39,187 bases of DNA from an uncultured Clostridia bacterium (GTDB lineage: Bacteria > Bacillota > Clostridia > Christensenellales > UBA1242). Shown in pieces: positions 16,885 to 24,900 of this stretch. The notes under the pieces are model-generated. The model did not search any database. It was given only the letters and a program-made list of their open reading frames with translations, and was not told the DNA's origin. Numbering within the stretch: position 1 is the stretch's first letter; each line of letters starts with the position of its first letter. The position numbers were made by a program, and so were the translations under genes. The stretch covers positions 1-39,187 of the forward strand of contig CALWTI010000004.1 of the NCBI GenBank assembly GCA_944384425.1. Reading direction: 5' to 3'.

Positions 16885-16913
16885 AATTTATGTTGTCAAA
16901 TTTTGTAATATGC
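16885..16913 (-). promoter_or_regulatory. candidate sigma-E promoter of spoIVA
   Basis: On the minus strand GCATATT (16913-16907) and CATAAATT (16892-16885) are separated by exactly 14 bases. This fits the B. subtilis sigma-E pattern KMATATT-N14-CATACAnT at all but one position. It is 21 bases upstream of ATG 16863, and spoIVA is a known sigma-E gene in Bacillus. Confidence 0.75.
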
Positions 16914-16950
16914 TAAAATAAACAAATTTATAAAAAAATAGAACAAATGT

Positions 16951-16978
16951 TTGCTTTTTGCAAAATGTGTGATATAAT
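16951..16978 (+). promoter_or_regulatory. sigma-A promoter of the HTH gene
   Basis: TTGCTT (16951-16956) and a perfect TATAAT (16973-16978) are 16 bases apart, with AAGGAG and the start codon following about 20 bases downstream. Confidence 0.65.
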
Positions 16979-17006
16979 AATGGTGTACAAAATTTAAGGA
17001 GCAATG

Positions 17007-17303
17007 ATGAAACAATACCTCATATTTGGAATTTTTTTATTCATAGCAAACAAAGAAAAAACAACGGCAAAAGAAATTGCCGAAATGTTTGAAATAAGCA
17101 CACGAACGGTTTATAGATATATTGACTGTTTATGTATGAGCGGGGTGAAAATATGCTCACAAATTGGCAAAAATGGTGGTGTGTGGATATCCAAAGATTT
17201 TAACATTGAACACTATGTTCTTTCAAAAGATGAAAAGCAAATTATTCAAAACAACACCAACAACTGCCCCGAGGTCAAAAAAGTTTTAAGCAAGATTTTG
17301 TAA
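17007..17303 (+). CDS. small stand-alone HTH protein, DeoR/WYL-regulator-like
   Basis: The 98-residue protein contains a winged-helix DNA-binding domain: TTAKEIAEMFEISTRTVYRYID (about 19-40) is the helix-turn-helix, followed by a wing-like GKNGGVWI. It resembles the N-terminal domain of YafY/WYL-type regulators, which normally have another 200 residues for effector sensing. Here the protein stops shortly after the HTH. Two adjacent ATGs exist (17004, 17007); the second has the better spacing from AAGGAG. It converges on the ligase gene with a 14-base gap. It could be a truncated regulator or a genuine minimal one; the target is unknown. Confidence 0.75.
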   Translation: MKQYLIFGIFLFIANKEKTTAKEIAEMFEISTRTVYRYIDCLCMSGVKICSQIGKNGGVWISKDFNIEHYVLSKDEKQIIQNNTNNCPEVKKVLSKIL

Positions 17304-17317
17304 TGTATTAATATACT

Positions 17318-18418
17318 TTATTTTGCATATTTATTCATTGAGTTTGGTTTATAATCAGCAAGCACACTTGATGTAAATGTATATTTATGCTTGTTTTTTT
17401 GATTGAATTTTGCTACTGCTACTATAATTATCTTATCGAGAAGTTCAAAAAAATCATATTTCCCTTTCCATAGATAAAACGCAAGTGAGCCCGGAACCGT
17501 GTTTATCTCATTCAAGTAAACTTCTTCCCCTTGCACCATAAAGTCCATTCTCACGACACCATAAAGGTCAAATGTGCGCCAAGCGAGTTTTGAAATTTCG
17601 TGTATTTTGTCTAAAACAGAGTTATCGAGTTTTGGGTCAACAATTTTTTGAGCATCTTTTTGGGTGTATTTGTTGTCAAAGTTTAAAAAGTTTTTCCAAG
17701 ACATTGGCTGTTCAAGTTTTGAAAATTCTACCTCTTCATCCCCAAGGCAAGAAATGTTTATCTCCTTAAAATCTTCAAGGCAATTTTCAACGATGACACG
17801 ACTATCATAATAAAGTGCAATCTCCACCGCTTCATAAAGCTCTTTTAAGTTCGTCACCTTATTTATTCCTATGCTACTACCTAAATTTGCCGGCTTGACA
17901 ATTAAAGGATATGTTAGGTCAACAATTTTTTGTTCGATGTTTTTTGTCAAATAGTCATTTTGTGTCACAAGCGCATATTTAACGCATGGTATGTTGTTTG
18001 CAACAAAGATGTCTTTCATTATCACCTTATCCATACATACACTACTTGAAAGCAAACTTGGTGATGTGATTGGTATTTGGCAGATATTAAAAAATGCGTT
18101 CATTGTACCATCTTCGCCGTTTATGCCATGAAAACAGTTTATTACGCAGTGTATGTGAATACGCTTTTTTAGCTTACCTATGAGTATGTCACCTTTACCA
18201 AACACAAAGTCAACTTTTTTAAATTTTTTTATCTCACCTATATATGCCTTTGGGTTTAAATAATCGGACACGATAATAAACTCAAAATTTGGTGTTTGAT
18301 AGACTGGAATAATGTTATATTTATTTTTGTCAAGGTTTTGCATAACTTGTATGGCGGTCAAAATTGAAATGTCGTGCTCAACACTTTTTCCGCCATATAC
18401 TACCATTATATTTTGCAT
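17318..18418 (-). CDS. ddl: D-alanine--D-alanine ligase family enzyme
   Basis: From ATG 18418, which has GAGGTG just upstream, this is a 366-residue ATP-grasp ligase. Visible signatures are YGGKSVEHDIS (8-18), HGINGEDGT (97-105), the ATP-binding VKPANLGSSIG (174-184) and NEINTVPG (303-310). It would join two D-alanines for the peptidoglycan stem. The residues after GEDGT (MNAFFNICQIPITSP) differ from the common GxLE-PYxG-type phrase, so a divergent Ddl or a ligase with altered second-substrate choice is possible. An in-frame ATG at 18472 lacks a ribosome binding site. It is a single gene between convergent and divergent neighbours. Confidence 0.9.
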   Translation of the reverse strand: MQNIMVVYGGKSVEHDISILTAIQVMQNLDKNKYNIIPVYQTPNFEFIIVSDYLNPKAYIGEIKKFKKVDFVFGKGDILIGKLKKRIHIHCVINCFHGINGEDGTMNAFFNICQIPITSPSLLSSSVCMDKVIMKDIFVANNIPCVKYALVTQNDYLTKNIEQKIVDLTYPLIVKPANLGSSIGINKVTNLKELYEAVEIALYYDSRVIVENCLEDFKEINISCLGDEEVEFSKLEQPMSWKNFLNFDNKYTQKDAQKIVDPKLDNSVLDKIHEISKLAWRTFDLYGVVRMDFMVQGEEVYLNEINTVPGSLAFYLWKGKYDFFELLDKIIIVAVAKFNQKNKHKYTFTSSVLADYKPNSMNKYAK

Positions 18419-18516
18419 TTTCACCTCACCTATATTTTTATTCATAACTATTCTATTTGGTGAAAACAACATTTTGTAAGAAATTTAAAAATTGTAGTGA
18501 AATTTTAAAGTATAGG

Positions 18517-18525
18517 TGATATAAT
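18517..18525 (+). promoter_or_regulatory. extended -10 promoter of the 76-residue membrane protein gene
   Basis: TGATATAAT provides a TGnTATAAT extended -10 with the hexamer at 18520-18525. The -35 region is weak. AGGAGG and ATG 18551 follow. Confidence 0.5.
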
Positions 18526-18550
18526 AAAGTATAAAATCTTAGGAGGATAT

Positions 18551-18781
18551 ATGTTTTCATTACTTTTAGAGGCAACATTACTTGACTTTTTGCAAACCCC
18601 AAACAAATTAGTTGGAATTATTTTGGCAGCACTTGGCTTTGCTCTTTCAATTCTTGCAAAGAAAATAACCAAAGTGGCAAGAAAAACTGATAATCCAAGC
18701 AATAAAGACCCTATTTACCTTATTTTGCTTGCTGTGTCCTTGTGTCTTATCTTAGTTGGACTAATTATCACAATAGTCTAA
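18551..18781 (+). CDS. small two-helix membrane protein, unknown function
   Basis: This 76-residue protein has two hydrophobic segments, about residues 20-36 (VGIILAALGFALSILAK) and 55-76 (YLILLAVSLCLILVGLIITIV), joined by a basic loop containing KKITKVARKTDNPSNKD. I recognise no family. A strong AGGAGG eight bases before the ATG, an extended -10 promoter and a terminator immediately downstream argue that it is a real single-gene unit. Confidence 0.75.
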   Translation: MFSLLLEATLLDFLQTPNKLVGIILAALGFALSILAKKITKVARKTDNPSNKDPIYLILLAVSLCLILVGLIITIV

Positions 18782-18783
18782 GC

Positions 18784-18811
18784 AAAATGGCACTTAATTG
18801 TGCCGTTTTTA
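18784..18811 (+). terminator. intrinsic terminator
   Basis: AAAATGGCAC (18784-18793) pairs with GTGCCGTTTT (18800-18809) including one G-T pair, with loop TTAATT and a short T-run. It follows the 76-residue membrane protein gene. Confidence 0.8.
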
Positions 18812-18852
18812 TTTAAAGAAAAATTAAAAATAAATAAATTCTTCGTATTTTG

Positions 18853-18881
18853 TTGACTTTATAAAAACAATGAAACATAAT
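18853..18881 (+). promoter_or_regulatory. promoter predicting a leaderless rnhA mRNA
   Basis: TTGACT (18853-18858) and CATAAT (18876-18881) have the ideal 17-base spacer. ATG 18888 begins after only six further bases and no Shine-Dalgarno is present. Confidence 0.6.
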
Positions 18882-18887
18882 TAAATT

Positions 18888-19325
18888 ATGAAAAAAGCAA
18901 TATTATATACCGATGGTGCTTGTTCAAATAACCCTGGCATGGGAGGCTGGGCGTACATTTTGAGATATAATAGAAAAACCACCGAATGTTCTGGCTTTGA
19001 AGCCGAAACAACCAATAACAAAATGGAACTTATGGCAGTCATTAAAGGACTTGAAGCCATACCTGAAAAATGCAATGTTGAGGTCTACTCTGACAGTGCT
19101 TATGTTGTCAATGCCTTTTTGGAAGACTGGATTTCTTCATGGCTTAAAAGAAAATGGCGTAACTCTGAGGGAAAGCCTGTAAAAAATTTGGAGCTATGGC
19201 AAAGACTTGTTGAACTTAATAACTTTCATAAAATTAAATGGAACAAAGTTGCAGGACACAGTGACGACGAACTAAACAATCGCTGTGATGCCCTTGCAAG
19301 AGGTGAAGTTGCAAGTCATAAATAA
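18888..19325 (+). CDS. rnhA: ribonuclease HI
   Basis: The 145-residue enzyme degrades the RNA strand of RNA-DNA hybrids, for example at R-loops and primers. The catalytic residues are all present at the E. coli-like spacing: D9 (YTDGACSNNPG), E47 (NKMELMAV), D69 (YSDSAYV), H124 (GHSDDE) and D134 (NNRCDALAR). The basic handle region (WLKRKWRNSEGKPVKN) is retained. It has its own promoter and terminator. The promoter lies so close to the ATG that translation is probably leaderless. Confidence 0.96.
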   Translation: MKKAILYTDGACSNNPGMGGWAYILRYNRKTTECSGFEAETTNNKMELMAVIKGLEAIPEKCNVEVYSDSAYVVNAFLEDWISSWLKRKWRNSEGKPVKNLELWQRLVELNNFHKIKWNKVAGHSDDELNNRCDALARGEVASHK

Positions 19326-19330
19326 AACTA

Positions 19331-19360
19331 AAAAAAGACACTCGATTGAGTGTTTTTTTT
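19331..19360. terminator. bidirectional intrinsic terminator
   Basis: ACACTC (19338-19343) and GAGTGT (19348-19353) pair around GATT, with A and T runs extending the stem. The hairpin separates rnhA from the convergent zinc-ribbon gene and can serve both. Confidence 0.88.
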
Positions 19361-19367
19361 ATTTTCT

Positions 19368-20066
19368 TTATTGATTATAAATTATCCTTCTGCAATGTTC
19401 ACATTCCAAAAAGCCATTGCGTTTGAGTTTGTCGATGCTTGCAGATGGAAGTTCCATTCTACATCCCCCACACGCTTTGTCTATGACAGGTACAAATATT
19501 GGAAAAACCTTGTCTTGACGGCGTTGTTTGTACTTTTGCAAAAACATTGGATCGATGCTTGGTTCAAGTTTTTTTATTTCTTGTTTTAGTTTTTCTATTT
19601 GAGGAAGAGTTTTTGCTGCAAGTGTTTCATATGCCTGTTTGTGACTTGCATACTTTTTCTTTGCTTCATTATAACTTTTCCTTGTGCTATCAAACTCGGC
19701 AAGAACTGAATTGATTTGCTCGGCAAAAGACATAAACTTCTTTTCAAGAAGTGAAATGCTTTCAAGTGTTTGATTTGTCTTTGAAATTGTGTTTTCAAGT
19801 TCATCTTGTTTCAATGCTTTTGGATCTTTGTTTACAATTTCGCCACACGCTCTTATTTCTGCGTCGTATGCCTTTTTGATTTCATTGTACTTTTTAATAA
19901 GCTCGCCTGCTTCTTTTTCAAGGTTATTGGACTTTGTTTGTGCGTCTTTGACTACATTTCTCATCTCGTGAAAAATTTTTTTATCTTCACTTTCTTCAAG
20001 TAACCTTTCAAGCTTTATTATTTCAAAATCTTGCTTTTGATAATCTAATATTTTTTGTATATCCAT
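19368..20066 (-). CDS. coiled-coil C4 zinc-ribbon protein (DUF164-like)
   Basis: The 232-residue protein is almost entirely helical coiled coil from residue 1 to about 175, followed by a zinc ribbon with C199-x-x-C202 (ACGGCRMELP) and C222-x-x-C225 (ECEHC). This layout is typical of the DUF164 / zf-RING_7 family, found widely in bacteria and thought to act with nucleic acid or translation partners; its exact job is not settled. AGGAG precedes the ATG. It is the last gene of the dnaG-rpoD transcription unit, starting 28 bases after rpoD, and ends at a bidirectional terminator. Confidence 0.85.
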   Translation of the reverse strand: MDIQKILDYQKQDFEIIKLERLLEESEDKKIFHEMRNVVKDAQTKSNNLEKEAGELIKKYNEIKKAYDAEIRACGEIVNKDPKALKQDELENTISKTNQTLESISLLEKKFMSFAEQINSVLAEFDSTRKSYNEAKKKYASHKQAYETLAAKTLPQIEKLKQEIKKLEPSIDPMFLQKYKQRRQDKVFPIFVPVIDKACGGCRMELPSASIDKLKRNGFLECEHCRRIIYNQ

Positions 20067-20094
20067 ATCTACTCCTTTTTATAGGATAAATTTG

Positions 20095-21150
20095 TTAGTC
20101 CATAAAGTCAACAAGTTTTTTACTTCTATTTGGATTGCGAAGTTTTTTGAGTGCCTTTGCCTCAATTTGACGAATACGCTCTCTTGTGACATTGAACTCC
20201 TTGCCGACTTCTTCTAGTGTTCTTGGATGAGAATCGTCAAGCCCATAACGAAGTCTTATTACCTTTTGTTCACGTGGTGTGAGTGTTTCAATTACTCCCA
20301 AAAGTTGTTCACGAAGAAGGTTCTGTGTTGCAACTTCAACAGGAGATTTGATTGAGTCGTCTTCAATAAAGTCTGCCATTTTGCTATCTTCTTCTTCGCC
20401 GACAGGGGTTTCGATTGAGATTGGTTCTTGTGCTATTTTTTGAATTTCGGCAACTTTTTCTTCGCTTACATCCATGGCTTTTGCAATTTCTTCTTGTGTT
20501 GGGTCACGGCCAAGCTCTTGAAGAAGTTGGCGCTTAACTCTTGTGAGTTTGTGTATCGTTTCAACCATGTGAACTGGTATTCTTATTGTACGCGCTTGGT
20601 CTGCCATTGCACGAGTTATTGATTGACGAATCCACCATGTAGCGTATGTTGAAAATCTGAAACCTTTGGTTGGGTCAAATTTTTCAACGGCTTTTAATAG
20701 TCCAATATTGCCTTCTTGAATTAAATCCAAAAACTGCATGCTTGTCCTACCTGCATATCTTTTTGCTATGCTGACAACAAGTCTTAAATTTGCTTCTGAC
20801 AATTTGGCCTTTGCGTATTCATCGCCATCAAGCATACGCTTTGCAAGGTCAATTTCCTCATCACTTGAAAGAAGTGGAACTTTGCCTATGTCTTTTAAAT
20901 ACATCTTAACAGGGTCATCAACACTGACTTGGCTGACTAGGTCATCAAAATTTTCTTTTTCAACATCTGGGTTTTCTGCCTTGATGATTTTGATGTTTGC
21001 GTTTGTCAAAGCGTCTATCACCTCTTTGATTTCATCTGCTGACGCTTCGTGTTTAAGTAGTCTAAAATAAATGTCCTCTTCGTTTAAAGAACCTTTTTTT
21101 GTGCCTATTTCAAGCAATTTTGTTAATTCTTGTTCAATTTTATCTCTCAA
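20095..21150 (-). CDS. rpoD: RNA polymerase primary sigma factor (SigA/RpoD)
   Basis: The 351-residue protein directs RNA polymerase to housekeeping promoters. Region 1.2 begins near 78 ([11 protein letters not shown]). Region 2 includes [20 protein letters not shown] and [15 protein letters not shown] (about 140-178), region 3 is near 213-245, and region 4 contains [12 protein letters not shown] and [18 protein letters not shown] (about 293-338). The N-terminus [14 protein letters not shown] is a SigA-type region 1.1. The start is TTG at 21150, eight bases after GGAGG, which lies inside the last codons of dnaG. Many promoters in this window show TTGACA/TATAAT boxes of the kind it recognises. 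Confidence 0.97.
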   Translation of the reverse strand: MRDKIEQELTKLLEIGTKKGSLNEEDIYFRLLKHEASADEIKEVIDALTNANIKIIKAENPDVEKENFDDLVSQVSVDDPVKMYLKDIGKVPLLSSDEEIDLAKRMLDGDEYAKAKLSEANLRLVVSIAKRYAGRTSMQFLDLIQEGNIGLLKAVEKFDPTKGFRFSTYATWWIRQSITRAMADQARTIRIPVHMVETIHKLTRVKRQLLQELGRDPTQEEIAKAMDVSEEKVAEIQKIAQEPISIETPVGEEEDSKMADFIEDDSIKSPVEVATQNLLREQLLGVIETLTPREQKVIRLRYGLDDSHPRTLEEVGKEFNVTRERIRQIEAKALKKLRNPNRSKKLVDFMD

Positions 21151-21153
21151 AAT

Positions 21154-22911
21154 TTAATCCTCCAATATTTTTTCCCTTAGTTTTTTCTGCACTTCGCTTA
21201 TTTGCCTCAGTATCTCGGGTCTTTGCTCTTTTGTGCATTCATTTAAACTTTTTGTAAGTTCACTGCTCTTGTTTTTTAAGTAATTTTCTCTTATTTTCCA
21301 AATGCACTGTTTATAGTACTCTTTTGGGTTTTGAATATCTTCAAAATTGTACTCCAAAATGTCAGTCAGTGCACTATCTTTTTCTTCGCCATCATCAAAA
21401 AGATATCCTATTTGAAAATACTTATTTTGGTCATGATAACTTTTTAATGTTTGGTAAATTTTTTTGTAAGTTGGATTGGTCAAGTACTCTGTCAAGTCAA
21501 AATCATACGTTGCATAATCTTTTTTGAAGCAAAGGCTCGCCAACACAAATTTAACAGATTTTAACACTGCATTTTCAAAATATTCAACTTGTGGTTTGTT
21601 CTCGCTTGGTGGCGTCTCTGTCGACATCGTCAAATCTCGGCTAAGAACTTCAACAGGCACATCGGTGAGTTTTTTTATGACGTCCAAATACAACTGCTTC
21701 TCGCTCACAGTATTTAGCTCATTGACTATTGATATCGCCGAGTTCAAAAACTTTGCTTTTTGATCTATCTTACTTAAATCATATTGTTCCAATTTATGAT
21801 AAATTTTAAACACAACATAGTCTAGTGCATTGTCCAAAAGTTTTTGATAGGCATCTTTGCCATACGCCCTTATGTATTCATCTGGGTCTTTGTTCTCTGG
21901 TATTTTAATTGCTTTGACATTTAGTCCACCTTTCACAAGTGTATCAATTGTCCTTATGCTTGCTTTTTGTCCTGCACTGTCACCGTCAAGGCTGACTATC
22001 ACATTGTCACAAAGGTATTTTAACTGCTTTGCGTGGTATTCCGTCAGCGCCGTTCCAAGACATGCAACACAATTTTTATAGCCTGCTTGATGAAGTGCAA
22101 CGACATCCATCTGACCTTCAACTATTATTATGTAATCTAGTGTGTGCTGTTGTTTTAGTTGCTTCAAAAAGTTTATGCCAAACATAATTTTACTTTTATC
22201 AAAGACTATGTTGTTTGATGAATTTTTGTATTTTGCATAATCTGTTGGCACAATACTTCGAGCACTAAACCCAACACATTCGTCCATTATGTTATATATT
22301 GGAAATATCAGCCGTTCACCAAACGCATCAAAATATTTATTTTTGTATTCAACAACGCCTGAGGCAACCATATCTTCATATGAATAGCCTTTGGATTTTA
22401 GAAAGTCAACAATTTCATTCCAGTTTTTACTGTAACCTATATGAAACTCATTAAGTGATGTTCGTGTGAATTTTCGTGATTTGACATATTCTTGTGCTTT
22501 TTTTGAATCTGCGTCATACAAATTTTCTTCATAGTGCTTTGCGCTATCACGAAGTATGCTGAGTACTGCTTCTTTTTGCTTTTTACGCTTTTGAACATTT
22601 TGGTCGGTTTTGAAAGCTGGCACTTCCATTCCTGCATTTTTGGCAAGAATTTCGACGGCAGTCATAAAGTCACAACTCTCCATCTTCTCAATAAAAGTTA
22701 TTACATCGCCATGCTCCTTGCAACCAAAACAATGATAGTACTGCTCATATGGATTGACGCTCATCGAAGGTGTGCGCTCGTTGTGAAAAGGACAGCATGT
22801 CCAAAAGTTTTTACCTTTTTGAGTTAGCGTTAAATAACGCGACATAACCGTCACGATATCATTTTTTGCTTTAAGTTGTTGAATAAATGTTTCGTCAAAG
22901 CCGTTATTCAA
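21154..22911 (-). CDS. dnaG: DNA primase
   Basis: The 585-residue primase makes RNA primers at the replication fork. The CHC2 zinc finger uses C40, H43, C61 and C64 (CCPFHNERTPSMSVNP and YYHCFGC). The catalytic core includes GYSKNWNEIVDFL and the TOPRIM signatures IIVEGQMDVVALHQAGYKN and IVSLDGDSAGQKA. A helical C-terminal region follows that would bind the DnaB helicase. The start is TTG at 22911 with GAGG nine bases upstream; that GAGG is also part of the terminator-like hairpin after the penicillin-binding protein gene. Three bases separate its end from rpoD. Confidence 0.96.
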   Translation of the reverse strand: MNNGFDETFIQQLKAKNDIVTVMSRYLTLTQKGKNFWTCCPFHNERTPSMSVNPYEQYYHCFGCKEHGDVITFIEKMESCDFMTAVEILAKNAGMEVPAFKTDQNVQKRKKQKEAVLSILRDSAKHYEENLYDADSKKAQEYVKSRKFTRTSLNEFHIGYSKNWNEIVDFLKSKGYSYEDMVASGVVEYKNKYFDAFGERLIFPIYNIMDECVGFSARSIVPTDYAKYKNSSNNIVFDKSKIMFGINFLKQLKQQHTLDYIIIVEGQMDVVALHQAGYKNCVACLGTALTEYHAKQLKYLCDNVIVSLDGDSAGQKASIRTIDTLVKGGLNVKAIKIPENKDPDEYIRAYGKDAYQKLLDNALDYVVFKIYHKLEQYDLSKIDQKAKFLNSAISIVNELNTVSEKQLYLDVIKKLTDVPVEVLSRDLTMSTETPPSENKPQVEYFENAVLKSVKFVLASLCFKKDYATYDFDLTEYLTNPTYKKIYQTLKSYHDQNKYFQIGYLFDDGEEKDSALTDILEYNFEDIQNPKEYYKQCIWKIRENYLKNKSSELTKSLNECTKEQRPEILRQISEVQKKLREKILED

Positions 22912-22915
22912 AAAA

Positions 22916-22961
22916 AAATACCTCTTTTACACTTACATTATTCGACACAAGTGAGGTATTT
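22916..22961 (-). terminator. terminator-like hairpin that overlaps the dnaG Shine-Dalgarno
   Basis: On the minus strand AAATACCTC (22961-22953) pairs with GAGGTATTT (22924-22916), helped by an inner ACTT/AAGT pairing. A run of T follows and ends in the TTG start codon of dnaG. The 3' arm GAGG is the only plausible ribosome binding site for dnaG. Confidence 0.7.
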
Positions 22962-23000
22962 CCTTTATTTTTTTTGATTTTTTTGTTTTTGTTTAATGAC

Positions 23001-24899
23001 TTAGTTTGTTATTAAAACCACAGATATATTCAAATCTATCTCTGTTCCCGCTGGTGGCAACTGTCTTTCAACTATTCCGCCGTCACCGTCAATTTCATAA
23101 CTTATACCCAAGGAGTTTAGTAGTTTAATTACCTCCGTCAAACTTTTCCCTACGCAATCTGGCATAACTGCATATTTTGTTTCAACATCGGTTATCTTTT
23201 CGTCGCCTAGGTATTCAATCATATTTGTAAGTATTTCTTTGCCGTATGGCGCTGCAACAACACTACCATAATACGCCCCAGCTCCCGGCTCATCAACTAA
23301 GAATAGCATAACATATTTTGGATTTGACGCTGGATATGTGCCCACAAAACTCGATACATACTTACCACGGGCTATTGCACCGTTTTCATACTTCTGCGCT
23401 GTCCCCGTCTTTCCCCCAACATCATAGCCTGGGACAAAACTATATTCTTCTGTTTTGTTGACAACTTTTTTCAACATCTCATTTAAAATACTTGAAGTGT
23501 TTTGAGATATTGTGGTGTTTTTCAAAACTGGCTCACTGACATATTTATTCACGCCGTCAGACGAAGTTATGCTCTTGATAATTGTTGGCACATAAAGTTT
23601 TCCACCATTGACGGCACTACTAATTGCTGTGACTAGTTGGAGTGGCGTGACGGCGACAGCCTGACCAAAGCCTATGCGTGCAAGGTCGACATTTTTTACA
23701 TTTTGTTTGTTCATAAGTATGCCACTGCTCTCTGACGCAATTTCTACACCTGTTTTTTCGCCCAAGCCAAAACTTTGCAAATAGTTATAAAACACATCTA
23801 CGCCCATTCTTTGACTGAGTGCCATAAATACGCAGTTGCATGAATTTACAAGGCCTTCTGTTAGGTCAAGTGAACCGTGTCCCACTGTTTTCCAGCACTT
23901 TATTCTTTGCCCGTCAACAACTGCACTGCCTCCGCAATAAAAGTGGTCACTAAGGCTTGCATTGCCACTTTCAAGTGCTGATGCCATTGTGAGAATTTTA
24001 AAAGTTGACCCCGGTTCATAGACATCGACAACAAGTTTGTTTTTTGTCATATCTAGCAGAGATTGTGTGTCATCTCTTGGTATGTCGTTTAAGTCAAAAC
24101 TTGGCTTTGTGCTACTTGCAACAATTTGACCATTTGTCGCATCCATTATTATACACGAAGCACTTTTTGCCTTTTGTTCAACCATAACTTTTTCAAGCAC
24201 AGACTCAACTATGCTTTGAATGTTCACATCTATCGTAAGAGATATATTGTCACCAGCCACACTGTCAACATAGGTTCTTAGTGAATTTTCTATCTCTTTG
24301 CCTTGAAGGTCGCTTTGAACCAAAAAGTATCCGTCCTCTCCCGCCAAAACATCGTTGAAATACGCTTCAATGCCTGCCTGACCATAGTTGTCTATGGTGG
24401 TGTATCCAAGAATTTGCGTCAAAAGGTTGCCGTATGGATAATACCTTTCTATGCTCTCAGACAAAAACACGCCACTAAGATTTTCAAGTGCAATGCTTTT
24501 TGCCGTGTCACTATCGACTTGCAGTTTAACAAGTACTTCTGACACATTGGTTATGTTTGCCTTTGAGTAAATAAGGTCATAGCTCATATTGAGCTTTTTT
24601 GAAAGGACTTGCGCGACTTTGCTTGCATCTTTTATTTCCCTTCCACGAAGATAGATATCATATGTGGTGAAAGAAACGGCAAGCGTGGCACCACTGGCGT
24701 CATAAATCTTTCCCCTTTCTGCCGTGATTGGCAAATCTCTTGTCCACTGCGAAAGTGCCATATTTTGAAGCCTTTTGCTATCTATTGTGCTTACAAAAAA
24801 CAATCTAACAATCAAAGCAATAAATAAAAGGGATATCGCTATTATAAAAGTCGATATCCTCTTTCGTAAACTATGTAATGTGAATTCGCTATCTTGCAA
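23001..24899 (-). CDS. class B penicillin-binding protein with one PASTA domain (SpoVD/FtsI type)
   Basis: From TTG 24899 the protein is 632 residues. An N-terminal membrane helix (about 15-37) is followed by a dimerisation domain and a transpeptidase domain with S298-TFK (EPGSTFKI), S353-CN (NSCNCVF) and K497-TG (GGKTGTAQ). One PASTA domain ends the protein. It would cross-link septal or spore-cortex peptidoglycan. PASTA-bearing class B enzymes next to rsmH are typically SpoVD or FtsI in clostridia, and I cannot separate these two. A TTG at 24911 is also in frame, but GGAGG sits five bases before 24899. That GGAGG is in the last codons of the FtsL-like gene. Confidence 0.93.
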   Translation of the reverse strand: MQDSEFTLHSLRKRISTFIIAISLLFIALIVRLFFVSTIDSKRLQNMALSQWTRDLPITAERGKIYDASGATLAVSFTTYDIYLRGREIKDASKVAQVLSKKLNMSYDLIYSKANITNVSEVLVKLQVDSDTAKSIALENLSGVFLSESIERYYPYGNLLTQILGYTTIDNYGQAGIEAYFNDVLAGEDGYFLVQSDLQGKEIENSLRTYVDSVAGDNISLTIDVNIQSIVESVLEKVMVEQKAKSASCIIMDATNGQIVASSTKPSFDLNDIPRDDTQSLLDMTKNKLVVDVYEPGSTFKILTMASALESGNASLSDHFYCGGSAVVDGQRIKCWKTVGHGSLDLTEGLVNSCNCVFMALSQRMGVDVFYNYLQSFGLGEKTGVEIASESSGILMNKQNVKNVDLARIGFGQAVAVTPLQLVTAISSAVNGGKLYVPTIIKSITSSDGVNKYVSEPVLKNTTISQNTSSILNEMLKKVVNKTEEYSFVPGYDVGGKTGTAQKYENGAIARGKYVSSFVGTYPASNPKYVMLFLVDEPGAGAYYGSVVAAPYGKEILTNMIEYLGDEKITDVETKYAVMPDCVGKSLTEVIKLLNSLGISYEIDGDGGIVERQLPPAGTEIDLNISVVLITN

Positions 24900-24900
24900 A

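Noticed and set aside
17318-18418. Vancomycin-resistance type D-Ala-D-Lac ligase
   Set aside because: No vanH, vanX or regulator genes are adjacent and the diagnostic loop cannot be judged safely by eye, so only a Ddl-family call is made.
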